From NCBI GenBank assembly GCA_902594655.1, contig CACJMW010000001.1:44892-108891 (forward strand): 64,000 nt of DNA, in the 5' to 3' direction. The stretch is from an uncultured Pelagibacteraceae bacterium. GTDB lineage: Bacteria; Pseudomonadota; Alphaproteobacteria; Pelagibacterales; Pelagibacteraceae. Of this stretch, positions 17,088-27,046 are shown piece after piece. A model generated the notes under the pieces. It did no database searches. It saw only the letters and a list, made by a program, of their open reading frames with translations, and was not told the DNA's origin. The position numbers and the translations under genes are program-made. Position 1 is the first letter of the stretch, and every line of letters starts with the position of its first letter.

Positions 17088-17588
17088 CTAAACCCCTAAT
17101 GGTTTTAAATAATTAAAAATTCTTGCAAACAAAAAGTAAAAGATAAAAGTAAAAGTTATATTTGTAATTATTTCAAAAAAATTAATTTCAATTGAAAATA
17201 CATAACTTAAAATTAATGCATTAACAGAATTAGCAAACATAATTGCAATTAAAAAAATTAATGAGTCTTTATATATATTGGGTCTTAAAGTAATATTCCT
17301 AAGATATGCTGCAAATGCTATGATGGTTAAATAAATAAATGAGCTTACACCAATAGGATAACCCAAAGTTACATCGTTCAATATTCCAGAAAAAAATATC
17401 AATCCATTACCAATTTGGTCTGGATCTTTCAAACTCCAATAAAAAATTATAATAAAAGGAAGATTAAATGAAAACAATCCAATACTAGAAACATCAATGT
17501 CAAATTCATTTAATACAGAAAAGTATAATAAAACTAATGGAAAATACTTTAACAATTTATTTTTTAAATTTATTTTTTTTTGGACCAT
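17088..17588 (-). CDS. mreD: Rod-shape-determining protein MreD
   Basis: 166 residues, five or six membrane helices. Little sequence motif is seen beyond LNDVTLGYPIGVSSFIYL, which fits MreD, but size, topology and its place between mreC and mrdA make the call safe. The ATG at 17588 overlaps TAA of the alternative, frame-corrected end of mreC (TAATG), which supports the view that mreC should read through to there. Confidence 0.88.
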   Translation of the reverse strand: MVQKKINLKNKLLKYFPLVLLYFSVLNEFDIDVSSIGLFSFNLPFIIIFYWSLKDPDQIGNGLIFFSGILNDVTLGYPIGVSSFIYLTIIAFAAYLRNITLRPNIYKDSLIFLIAIMFANSVNALILSYVFSIEINFFEIITNITFTFIFYFLFARIFNYLKPLGV

Positions 17589-17642
17589 TATTCCTGCAAT
17601 ACCTCTATTGATTGAATTTTTACATATGATAACTGGGTCAAA

Positions 17643-18431
17643 TCAGAAAAAAAATTCAACTGCCAATTTATCAATTTGATTATTAATTTTTCCTACTGGC
17701 AAACCTGCTCTAAAATTCCCACCTGATCCAGATGTATATACTATAGAGTTGTTATTAAAATCTATTTCATCTTTGGAATACTTAATTTTACCATAACTTT
17801 TACCTGTGCCGCCTAGGATAGATTGAAAGCTTCCTGGTTCTATAACTACAGGAATATTGCTATTTAAATCAGAAATTAATATTGCTCTAGAAGTGGTGTA
17901 GTTTACCTCAATAACTTGACCTACAAGATAATTTTTTTCTAAAACTACCATTCCTTTCTTTATTCCATCTTTGCTTCCTTTATTTAAAATTATTGATTTT
18001 AAAAATTTACCGTCTTTATCAATTAAAACTCTTGAGATAACACCATCTAATATTCTTGAACTTTCTCCAACCAATTCTTTCAATCTTTTGTTTTCATTTT
18101 CGACAAAAATATTATTTAGTTTTTCACTTTTTAGTTGATCAATCTCATCTTTGAGATTTTGATTTTCTTTATAGACGTTAAAATATTCTGTTAAAAAATT
18201 TATTGAGTCTATAAATTTTTTTTCTGGATAACTTATAATCGCAGAAAGTCTATATGTAGCTTCATTTACGCCTATCTTTATATACTTAATTCCTACAAAA
18301 TTCAAATTAGATAAAAAAATTAAAAAAATTGAAAAAAAAATTAATGCAAGTAGAGAGAACTGTTGCTTATTACTTTTTTTAAGAAAGGCGGATCTAATGG
18401 CAATAATAAAGTCATCTCTGCCTGATGCCAT
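17643..18431 (-). CDS. mreC: Rod-shape-determining protein MreC, C-terminus lost by frameshift
   Basis: 262 residues. One membrane helix at about 28-48, a coiled coil at about 85-118 (VYKENQNLKDEIDQLKSEKL) and two beta domains (VISRVLIDKDGKFLKS, NKGSKDGIKKGMVVLEKN), as in MreC, the periplasmic scaffold linking MreB to the PBP2/RodA complex. The frame stops at KLAVEFFF. One base less in the T8 run (A-run 17647-17654) would give VEFFSDLTQLSYVKIQSIEV and end exactly at the mreD ATG, as expected for MreC's conserved last strand. So the annotated end is probably about 18 residues short of the true one. Confidence 0.9.
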   Translation of the reverse strand: MASGRDDFIIAIRSAFLKKSNKQQFSLLALIFFSIFLIFLSNLNFVGIKYIKIGVNEATYRLSAIISYPEKKFIDSINFLTEYFNVYKENQNLKDEIDQLKSEKLNNIFVENENKRLKELVGESSRILDGVISRVLIDKDGKFLKSIILNKGSKDGIKKGMVVLEKNYLVGQVIEVNYTTSRAILISDLNSNIPVVIEPGSFQSILGGTGKSYGKIKYSKDEIDFNNNSIVYTSGSGGNFRAGLPVGKINNQIDKLAVEFFF

Positions 18432-18436
18432 TTATC

Positions 18437-19471
18437 TTAATACTCTGTTAACATCGAAGAAAAAGTTTCCTCTTGATCTAGAGCTTTTCCGGTTCCAATT
18501 GCAACACATGCCAATGGATCCTCGGCTATATGCACGGGCAAACCTGTTTCTTTGGAAAATCTTCTATCAATATTTTTTAAAAGAGCGCCACCTCCAGTTA
18601 AAGTTAATCCCATATCAACTAAGTCAGCTGAAAGTTCTGGTGGAGTATTTTCTAAAGCCATTTTAATTCCACCAATCATTTCTTTTAAAATAGGATTTAG
18701 TGCCGCTGCTGTATCTTCTTCTGTAACATTAATTTCTTTAGGTGTACCAGATCTTATATCTCTTCCTTTTACTGGATATTTATTATTATTTGTTGGAATA
18801 GCTGTACCAACTTCTTTTTTAATTTTTTCAGCAGTACTATCACCTATTAAAAGATTATATTCTTCTCTCATATAATTTTGTAAAGCAACATCCATTGCAT
18901 CACCTGCGATTCTTAATGATCTTGAATATACAACTCCCCCTAATGACATAACTGCAATCTCTGTTGTTCCTCCCCCAATATCAATAACCATAGATCCTGT
19001 AGCTTCAGATATTGGTAAGCCAGCACCAATTGCTGCAGCTATTGGTTCTTCAATTAGTTGGACTTTTCTTGCTCCTGCTGCAAGTGCACTATCTTGAATA
19101 GCTTTTCTTTCAACTGGAGTTGAGCCTGTTGGCACACAAATCAATATTCTTGGATTTGCAAAAGTACTTCCTTTATGAACTTTTTTTATAAAGTGTTTAA
19201 TCATTTCCTCAGTAACGATAAAATCTGCAATTACTCCGTCTCTCAAAGGTCTGATGGCTTGAATATTTCCAGGAGTTCGTCCTAACATTGTTTTTGCTTC
19301 ATCTCCGACTGCTAAAACTGTTTTTTTACCTTTATTATCTGCAACCGCCACAACAGAAGGTTCATTTAGAACTACTCCTTTTTCTTTTAAGACAACAAGA
19401 GTATTTGCTGTTCCTAAGTCAATCGCCATATCTTGTGACCAAATTCCTGTTATCCTATCAAACATTCCCAT
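18437..19471 (-). CDS. mreB: Rod-shape-determining actin homologue MreB
   Basis: 344 residues, normal length. IDLGTANTLV is the phosphate-1 loop, IGGGTTEIAVMSLGG the phosphate-2 loop and LTGGGALLKNID the adenosine region of the actin/Hsp70 ATPase fold. It assembles membrane-bound filaments that guide cell wall elongation. It is the first gene of mreB-mreC-mreD-mrdA-rodA and lies 1 nt after leuA (stop at 19473), so transcription from the ilv-leu side could enter it. Presence of the full set predicts a rod or curved-rod cell. Confidence 0.96.
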   Translation of the reverse strand: MGMFDRITGIWSQDMAIDLGTANTLVVLKEKGVVLNEPSVVAVADNKGKKTVLAVGDEAKTMLGRTPGNIQAIRPLRDGVIADFIVTEEMIKHFIKKVHKGSTFANPRILICVPTGSTPVERKAIQDSALAAGARKVQLIEEPIAAAIGAGLPISEATGSMVIDIGGGTTEIAVMSLGGVVYSRSLRIAGDAMDVALQNYMREEYNLLIGDSTAEKIKKEVGTAIPTNNNKYPVKGRDIRSGTPKEINVTEEDTAAALNPILKEMIGGIKMALENTPPELSADLVDMGLTLTGGGALLKNIDRRFSKETGLPVHIAEDPLACVAIGTGKALDQEETFSSMLTEY

Positions 19472-19472
19472 C

Positions 19473-21059
19473 TTATATACCTCTCACTTTATTATCATAC
19501 TCTGCATTAACTCTAGGGTTATCTGGAGCAGTTTTATCTCTTTTTATTATCATTTTATTTAAAGCATTAATGTATGCATTTGCTGAAGCAACCAATGTAT
19601 CAGTGTCTGCCGCTTGTCCAACTGTTGTTTTACCATTTTCCTCAATTCGGACGCTTACTGTTGCCTGCGCATCTGTACCTTCTGTCACAGCATGCACCTG
19701 ATATAATTGCAGCTTAATTTCATGTGGATATAAATTTTTAATACATTTAAATATGGCATCAACCGGTCCATCTCCAGTTTCAGATGCTTTTTTAATTTCT
19801 CCAAATACATCTAATGTCATTTCTGCTTTTTGCGGTTCTCCTGTTCCAGCAAATACTTTCAAAGATTTTAAATTTATTGCGCTCATCTTATTATCGATAA
19901 TTAAGCTATCGTCTACTAGAGCAATAATATCTTCATCATAAATATGTTTTTTTTTATCAGCTAAAATTTTAAATTTACCAAATGAATTCTCCACAATATC
20001 ATCTGTAACATCTACATAACCTAAGCTGGTTAATTTATCTTTAAATGCATGTCTTCCAGAATGTTTCCCCATAACTAATGATGTTTGTTTAACTCCAACA
20101 CTTTCTGGTGTCATGATTTCATAAGTTTGTCTATTTTTTAGCATTCCATCTTGGTGAATTCCTGATTCATGGGCAAACGCATTTTTTCCTACTATTGCTT
20201 TATTATATTGAACTGGAAATCCAGTTGCGTTTGAAACAATTTTAGATGCTTTGCTTAATAATTTTGTATTTATCCCAGTTTCATATGGCATTAGATCTGG
20301 TCGTGTTTTCATAGCCATTACAACTTCTTCAAGTGCAGCGTTCCCAGCTCTTTCTCCAATACCATTAATTGTGCATTCTATTTGTCTTGCTCCCGCCTGA
20401 ACACCTGCTAAAGAATTTGCTACAGCTAAACCTAAGTCGTTATGACAATGGGTAGAAAGTATAGCTTTATCAATATTTGGCACTTTGTTTAATAATGTTT
20501 CAATAATTTTAGTAAACTCCGAAGGTACTGTATATCCAACTGTGTCAGGTATATTTATTGTTTTGGCTCCACAATTAATCGCTAATTCAACAGTTTTACA
20601 CATATAATCCATATCGGTTCTTGTTCCATCTTCGCATGACCATTCAACGTCATCTGTAAATTTTCTAGCATAAGTTACATGTTCTTTAATTGAATCATAA
20701 ACTTGCTCGGGAGTTTTGTTTAATTTATGTTTCATATGAAGTGGGCTAGTAGAGATAAATGTATGAATTCTAAATCTTGGAGCATGTTTTAGTGCTTCGT
20801 GGCATCTATCAATATCTTTTTTTGAGTGTCTAGCTAATCCTGCTGGAATAGAATTTCTTAAGATTTTGCTTACCTCAGTTACAGCTTCAAAATCACCGGG
20901 TGATGCTATTGGAAAACCAGCTTCTATAATATCAATTCCAAGTTCATCAAATACTCTTGCTATTTGAATTTTTTCTTCTAAGCTCATCGATGCTCCAGGC
21001 GATTGCTCACCATCACGCATTGTTGTGTCAAATATAAATACTCTATTTTTATCGCTCAT
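19473..21059 (-). CDS. leuA: 2-isopropylmalate synthase
   Basis: 528 residues, full-length LeuA. FDTTMRDGEQSPGASM at about 10 holds the catalytic Arg-Asp; STHCHNDLGLAVANS carries the HxH metal ligands; GERAGNAALEE follows; the C-terminal LeuA regulatory (dimer/leucine) domain starts at about 390 with KSLKVFAGTGEPQKAEM. It condenses acetyl-CoA with 2-oxoisovalerate, first step of leucine synthesis, and is feedback inhibited by leucine through the C-terminal domain. It follows ilvC by 87 bp with a hairpin in the gap. Confidence 0.96.
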   Translation of the reverse strand: MSDKNRVFIFDTTMRDGEQSPGASMSLEEKIQIARVFDELGIDIIEAGFPIASPGDFEAVTEVSKILRNSIPAGLARHSKKDIDRCHEALKHAPRFRIHTFISTSPLHMKHKLNKTPEQVYDSIKEHVTYARKFTDDVEWSCEDGTRTDMDYMCKTVELAINCGAKTINIPDTVGYTVPSEFTKIIETLLNKVPNIDKAILSTHCHNDLGLAVANSLAGVQAGARQIECTINGIGERAGNAALEEVVMAMKTRPDLMPYETGINTKLLSKASKIVSNATGFPVQYNKAIVGKNAFAHESGIHQDGMLKNRQTYEIMTPESVGVKQTSLVMGKHSGRHAFKDKLTSLGYVDVTDDIVENSFGKFKILADKKKHIYDEDIIALVDDSLIIDNKMSAINLKSLKVFAGTGEPQKAEMTLDVFGEIKKASETGDGPVDAIFKCIKNLYPHEIKLQLYQVHAVTEGTDAQATVSVRIEENGKTTVGQAADTDTLVASANAYINALNKMIIKRDKTAPDNPRVNAEYDNKVRGI

Positions 21060-21084
21060 TTTTTATTTTTTATATCTCACATAA

Positions 21085-21107
21085 TACAATCTCTAAGAGA
21101 GATTGTA
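21085..21107 (-). promoter_or_regulatory. Hairpin upstream of leuA
   Basis: A 10-bp perfect inverted repeat (TACAATCTCT with AGAGATTGTA, 3-nt loop) between ilvC and leuA, 25 nt before the leuA ATG. On the minus strand it is followed by TTATGTG and not by a U-tract, so it is not a strong terminator. It may stabilise the upstream ilvC message, or act as a partial attenuator for leuA. No leader peptide rich in Leu codons was seen in the gap. Confidence 0.45.
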
Positions 21108-21146
21108 AAATAAATTGCAAATATTTAAGTATAATTTAACTTTAAT

Positions 21147-22169
<1,023 letters not shown>

Positions 22170-22183
22170 TTAATCTCCTTTTT

Positions 22184-22732
22184 TTACTTAAATATTTCTG
22201 ATCCCCTTGTCATTGCAACTGCTCCAGTTCTTGAAACACTCACTAAACCAAATTTTTTTAAATCTACTATCATCTTATCAATTTCTCTTCTTAAAGCTGT
22301 AATTTGAATTACATAAGATTTGTTTGTTTTATCCAATATTACAGGATTAAATTTTTTACAAGCCTTTAAAGCTTTTTCTCTCGATCCATTTTTTCCAACT
22401 ATCTTTAAAAGAGCCATTTCTTTAAAAATTACTTGCCTGTCTTCTCTTTTAAAATCTGCAACATTATGGACTGGTACCAATTTTTTTAATTGAAGTCTTA
22501 TTTGATTAATAACTTGAGGAGTTCCAGTTGTCACTATTGTTATCCTTGAAATATTTAATTTTTTATCAACTTCGGCTACTGCCAAAGACTCAATATTATA
22601 TCCCCTTCCTGAAAATAATCCTGCTATCCTAGCTAATACACCTGCTTCGTTGTCTACCCAAACTACAATTATATGTGTATCAAATTTTTCTTTCTTATTA
22701 GAAATACTATAAGCTGATCTTGCTTTACTCAT
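22184..22732 (-). CDS. ilvN: Acetolactate synthase small (regulatory) subunit
   Basis: 182 residues. An ACT domain begins at about residue 20 with VVWVDNEAGVLARIAGLFSGRGYN, the valine-binding site in characterised members, and the C-terminal ALS_ss domain follows. It stimulates IlvB and gives valine feedback. A 1-bp overlap with ilvB means translational coupling. The first 19 residues are a lysine-rich extension without family match. Confidence 0.95.
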   Translation of the reverse strand: MSKARSAYSISNKKEKFDTHIIVVWVDNEAGVLARIAGLFSGRGYNIESLAVAEVDKKLNISRITIVTTGTPQVINQIRLQLKKLVPVHNVADFKREDRQVIFKEMALLKIVGKNGSREKALKACKKFNPVILDKTNKSYVIQITALRREIDKMIVDLKKFGLVSVSRTGAVAMTRGSEIFK

Positions 22733-24498
22733 TAAACTAAAGATTTTCCCTTACCTGTTATTTTATTTTCCTCCTGGTCTTTCGGACCTAAAATCATCTG
22801 ATTATGTGGTTTTCCAGATGGTATCATAGGAAAACAATTTTCAACTTTATCAACCAAACAATCAAATATAACTGGTCTATCTGTATTGATCATTTCAATT
22901 ATTTTATCATCTAATTCTTCAGGAGTTTTCGCTCTAATACCAACACAGCCATATGCTTCAGCAAGTTTAACGAAATCAGGCAAAGCAGCAGTATAACTTT
23001 CAGAATAATTTTTGTCATGTAATAATTCTTGCCATTGTCTAACCATTCCCATGTATTCGTTATTTAATATAAATATTTTAATTGGAAGGCTATATTGAAC
23101 TGCGGTGGACATTTCCTGCATAGTCATCAAAACTGAAGCCTCTCCTGCAATATCGATTACTAATTTTTTTGGATTTGCAATTTGAACACCAATTGCAGCA
23201 GGCAATCCATAGCCCATTGTTCCTAGTCCACCCGATGTCATCCATCTATTTGGTTTATCAAATTTATAATGTTGAGCTGCCCACATTTGATGTTGGCCAA
23301 CCTCAGTTGTAATAAAGGTATCTTTATTTTTGGTAAGTTCATATAATCTTTGGACAGCATACTGAGGTTTAATGCTTTCTTCGCTATTTATATATCCAAG
23401 AGAGTTTACAGAGCGCCATTTTTGAATTTGCTCCCACCACTTCGAAATATTAGATTTATTTGATTTAGAAAAATTAGGATTTTGTTTTTTTAATACTTTG
23501 ATAGTATTTTTCAAAACTGAAGCAACGTCACCTACAATTGCTAAATCAACTTTTACATTTTTGTTTATTGATGATGGATCAATATCAATATGGACTTTTT
23601 TTGACTTTGGTGAAAATTCATCTATCTTACCTGTAATCCTGTCATCAAATCTAGCTCCTATATTAATCATAAGATCACATCCATGCATTGCATTATTAGC
23701 CTCATAAGTTCCATGCATTCCTAGCATTCCTAAAAATTGATTATCTTCACCTGGATACGCCCCAAGTCCTTGTAGGGTTGAAGTAATTGGAAATCCAGTT
23801 GCATCTACTAGTTCTCTTAATAACTGACTTGCCTCTGAGCCCGAATTAATAACACCACCACCTGAATAGATTATTGGTTTTTTTGATTTAGTTATCAATT
23901 TAATTAATTCATCAATTTCTTTTTGTGAATAATGATTATGTGATTTTCCATTTAATTTTTTTTGTTTTTTTATTTTAAAATAGGAAAATTTATTAAACTG
24001 GATATCTTTTGGAATATCAACCAACACAGGACCTGGTCTTCCTGTTGTTGCAACTTCAAAAGCTTTATGAATTGTTTTTGCTAAATCTTTTACATCTTTT
24101 ACTAACCAATTATGTTTTGTACAAGGCCTTGTAATTCCGGTTGTATCACATTCTTGAAAAGCATCAGTTCCAATTAAATGTGTTGGTACTTGTCCAGAAA
24201 TACAAACTATAGGAACTGAATCCATATATGCATCTGTTAGAGCTGTAACAACATTCGTAGCACCAGGACCAGATGTTACTAATACAACACCAGGCTTTCC
24301 TGATGACCTGGCATAACCTTCGGCGGCATGTCCGGCACCTTGCTCATGCCTAGCTAAAATATGTTTAATACTTTTATGATGTTTTAATTCATCATATATA
24401 GGAAGAACAGCGCCGCCAGGATAACCAAAAATGAATTCAACACCTTGGTCTTCTAGAGACTTAAACACTATTTCTGCACCTGTAAATAATTTTGGCAT
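22732..24498 (-). CDS. ilvB: Acetolactate synthase large (catalytic) subunit
   Basis: 588 residues. Thiamine pyrophosphate enzyme: ARHEQGAGHAAEGYARSSG holds the activating glutamate, SGPGATNVVTALTDAYMDS the substrate loop and RWMTSGGLGTMGYGLPAAIG leads to the TPP site. The magnesium-binding motif reads IAGEAS (about 434-439) followed by LNNEYMGMVRQW; in many family members this is GDAS or GDGS, so aspartate is replaced by glutamate. It makes acetolactate from pyruvate. It heads the ilvB-ilvN-ilvC-leuA unit. Confidence 0.96.
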   Translation of the reverse strand: MPKLFTGAEIVFKSLEDQGVEFIFGYPGGAVLPIYDELKHHKSIKHILARHEQGAGHAAEGYARSSGKPGVVLVTSGPGATNVVTALTDAYMDSVPIVCISGQVPTHLIGTDAFQECDTTGITRPCTKHNWLVKDVKDLAKTIHKAFEVATTGRPGPVLVDIPKDIQFNKFSYFKIKKQKKLNGKSHNHYSQKEIDELIKLITKSKKPIIYSGGGVINSGSEASQLLRELVDATGFPITSTLQGLGAYPGEDNQFLGMLGMHGTYEANNAMHGCDLMINIGARFDDRITGKIDEFSPKSKKVHIDIDPSSINKNVKVDLAIVGDVASVLKNTIKVLKKQNPNFSKSNKSNISKWWEQIQKWRSVNSLGYINSEESIKPQYAVQRLYELTKNKDTFITTEVGQHQMWAAQHYKFDKPNRWMTSGGLGTMGYGLPAAIGVQIANPKKLVIDIAGEASVLMTMQEMSTAVQYSLPIKIFILNNEYMGMVRQWQELLHDKNYSESYTAALPDFVKLAEAYGCVGIRAKTPEELDDKIIEMINTDRPVIFDCLVDKVENCFPMIPSGKPHNQMILGPKDQEENKITGKGKSLV

Positions 24499-24544
24499 CC
24501 GGCTAATCTAGCTGAAGTTGTGCTTATTGGTCAAGGTTTAGTAA

Positions 24545-25456
24545 TTAATTTAATAATTTTTTTAAAGATAATTTAGTGTCAAGAGCACTCACCGTTTTCC
24601 AATTATTCATTTGACCTCGTGCCCATGTAGCTTGTCTTTTGGCGTATTGTCTAGTTTTTATGATAATAAGTTCTAATGTTTGGTCTATATCAAGCTTTTT
24701 CTCTAAAAGTTTTTTAATTTCAGCAATTCCGATTATTTTGTTAGAGCTATTGGTTTGAGAAATTCTAAGCCCTTTTAACCTTTTCACTTCTTTAATGCCA
24801 TCTGGTAGCATTTTTTCAACACGACTTTTAATTCTATTTAAAAGCAAGTCTCTAGGACAATCTATATAAATTTTAATAAAATTATTTTTTTCAAAAAGTG
24901 GCCTTGTATCTTTGTACCAATCAAATACAGATTTTTCAGTATACCATTTAACTTCGTATGCTCTTATTGATCTTTGGACGTCATTTGGATTTATTAATTC
25001 TTTTATTTTGTGATCAATTTTGATTAATTTTTTATAAAACTTTGCTTGTCCTAATTTTCTTTGAAGTTTTATGATTGTATTTCTTTTTTTAACAGAAATT
25101 TTTGGAATTTTGACAAGTCCGTCCTCTATAGATTTAAAATACATACCTGTTCCACCGACTAATATCGGAATTTTATTTCTTTTTTGTATTTCTTTGATTC
25201 TTTCAGAGGCAAGTTTCAACCATTGACCCGTTGAAAATTTTTTTTTCATACTTAAAAAGCCATAAAGATGATGTTTGATTTGTTGTTGTTGTTTTGAGTT
25301 TGGCCGTGCAGTAAGTATTTTTAATTCTTTGTAAACTTGCATACTATCTGCATTAATGATTTCACCATTAATTTTTTTTGCTAATTTAACTGCAAAACTT
25401 GATTTTCCCGAGGCGGTAGGTCCTGAAATTAAAATTATTTTGGACTTAAGGTCCAT
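24545..25456 (-). CDS. miaA: tRNA dimethylallyltransferase
   Basis: 303 residues. P-loop ISGPTASGKSSFAVKLA at 9-25, then NADSMQVYKELKILTARP (the DSxQxY prenyl/tRNA site), VGGTGMYFKS and a C-terminal IIKTRQYAKRQATWARGQ stretch as in MiaA. It puts a dimethylallyl group on A37 of tRNAs reading codons that begin with U. It lies 1 nt after degP in the same direction. Base composition matches its neighbours. Confidence 0.95.
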   Translation of the reverse strand: MDLKSKIILISGPTASGKSSFAVKLAKKINGEIINADSMQVYKELKILTARPNSKQQQQIKHHLYGFLSMKKKFSTGQWLKLASERIKEIQKRNKIPILVGGTGMYFKSIEDGLVKIPKISVKKRNTIIKLQRKLGQAKFYKKLIKIDHKIKELINPNDVQRSIRAYEVKWYTEKSVFDWYKDTRPLFEKNNFIKIYIDCPRDLLLNRIKSRVEKMLPDGIKEVKRLKGLRISQTNSSNKIIGIAEIKKLLEKKLDIDQTLELIIIKTRQYAKRQATWARGQMNNWKTVSALDTKLSLKKLLN

Positions 25457-25457
25457 T

Positions 25458-26855
25458 TCAATCCAGTTTTATACCAATGTATCTTTTTTGATTTTGGTTG
25501 TTATAAATTACTATCATAATATTTTTTTCAGCACTTCTCATTGCTGAATTAACGACAATATTTAAGTCCCCAGGAGTATTTATGTTTCTTTTTTGTGCTT
25601 CAATAATTATGTTACTAACATTTAAATAATTAATTGGACTGTCATTATCAATTTTTGTTATTACAACGCCAGATGTTGATTTTGGTAATTCTCTATCAAT
25701 AATATCTTTTTCTGTAATAGCTCTCACATCTATTTTCAAACCTTCGATTCTTGTTTGTTTTGGTTTTTCCTCCTTTTTGAGTTGTGGTTTAAAATCTTCA
25801 GAGGTCTCTAATCTTCCAAGTATAATTTTTTTGGTTATCTCTCTTTTGTTTCTCCACACTTTAACATCAACTGTTGTTCCTACATCGGTTTCCGCAACTA
25901 TTTTAGGCAACTCTTTCATTTCATTAATTTTTTTACCATTAAATTCTAAAATTATATCACCTGATTTTATTCCTCCTTTATCTGAAGGACTTCCGTCTGC
26001 AACACTTGCAACTAGAGCTCCTCTTGGCGCATCCAAATTTTCTACTTCTGCAATCTCTTTTGTTACAGTCTGTATTCTAACTCCAAGCCAACCTCTTTTT
26101 GTTTCTCCAAATTTAATTAATTGATTAATTACTTTTTTTGCACTGTTTGAAGGAATAGAAAAACCAATTCCTATTGAACCTGACTGACCAAGAATTGCTG
26201 TGTTAATACCAATGACATCTCCATTCATATCAAACAAAGGTCCTCCGGAATTCCCAGAGTTTATAGATGCGTCAGTTTGAATATAATCTTCATACCTTGA
26301 AAGACCAATACTTCTATTTCTTGCTGAAATAATTCCAGAAGTAACAGTACCGCCTAACCCAAATGGATTACCTATAGCTATAACCCAATCTCCAACTCTT
26401 GCTGTATCTGAATCTCCAAATTCAACTGTTGAAAATTTATCATCTGATTTTATTTTTAGAACAGCTATATCTGACAATGGATCAGCACCCACAATTTCTG
26501 CCTGATATTCTTTTTCACCATTTACAGTTACAAAAATATCCTCGGCCCCTTGAATTACGTGATTGTTGGTTATTACTATACCTTCTTCTTCAATAATGAA
26601 ACCTGATCCAAGCGCACTGGTTCTTCTTTGTTGAGGTTCACCAAAATCTCTGAACATATCTTCGAAAGGAGATCCTGGAGGAAATTCAAAAGGAAAAGGA
26701 TTTGTTCTTGTGGTTATAACTTGAGTGGTAGATATATTTACGACTGATGGCATTAATTTTTCTGCTAAATTAGCAAAAGAACCTGGAAAGTCTTTAGCGT
26801 TAGTACTAAATGAAAATAACAATAAAATTATATAAATTGAATATTTTTTAAGCAT
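25458..26855 (-). CDS. degP: Periplasmic serine protease DegP/HtrA
   Basis: 465 residues with signal peptide ending TNA at 20. The catalytic triad is His99 (ITNNHVIQG), Asp129 (LSDIAVLKI) and Ser203 (NSGNSGGPLF). Two PDZ domains follow: the first at about 255-345 (GWLGVRIQTV), the second more divergent at about 370-460. A Do-like protease/chaperone of the periplasm. It sits after hflK-hflC-DUF2065, a common alphaproteobacterial order. The end of the second PDZ is close to the miaA start. Confidence 0.95.
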   Translation of the reverse strand: MLKKYSIYIILLLFSFSTNAKDFPGSFANLAEKLMPSVVNISTTQVITTRTNPFPFEFPPGSPFEDMFRDFGEPQQRRTSALGSGFIIEEEGIVITNNHVIQGAEDIFVTVNGEKEYQAEIVGADPLSDIAVLKIKSDDKFSTVEFGDSDTARVGDWVIAIGNPFGLGGTVTSGIISARNRSIGLSRYEDYIQTDASINSGNSGGPLFDMNGDVIGINTAILGQSGSIGIGFSIPSNSAKKVINQLIKFGETKRGWLGVRIQTVTKEIAEVENLDAPRGALVASVADGSPSDKGGIKSGDIILEFNGKKINEMKELPKIVAETDVGTTVDVKVWRNKREITKKIILGRLETSEDFKPQLKKEEKPKQTRIEGLKIDVRAITEKDIIDRELPKSTSGVVITKIDNDSPINYLNVSNIIIEAQKRNINTPGDLNIVVNSAMRSAEKNIMIVIYNNQNQKRYIGIKLD

Positions 26856-27039
26856 TGCTTTTTAAATACCAAATAATTACAAACCCTATAATTGCAAAAA
26901 TCAAACCACCCGATCTTAGTTGTCTATCAGATATTTGGTTTAATTTTGATAACATATTTTTCATTTTTGATGGAAATATGGCATATAAAATACCTTCAAT
27001 AAATAAAAACAAGCCTAAAGCTATAATAAGCTCTCTCAT
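26848..27039 (-). CDS. DUF2065 (YjeT-like) small membrane protein
   Basis: 63 residues with two hydrophobic helices: LIIALGLFLFIEGILYAIFP at the start and GGLIFAIIGFVIIWYL at the end. The polar middle LSDRQLRSGGL-like segment (ISDRQLRSGG) is the DUF2065 signature. It lies between hflC (7 nt) and degP (8-bp overlap), the usual neighbourhood of this family, which suggests a role near the FtsH-HflKC membrane quality control complex (inference). Confidence 0.88.
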   Translation of the reverse strand: MRELIIALGLFLFIEGILYAIFPSKMKNMLSKLNQISDRQLRSGGLIFAIIGFVIIWYLKSNA

Positions 27040-27046
27040 GTTTTAA

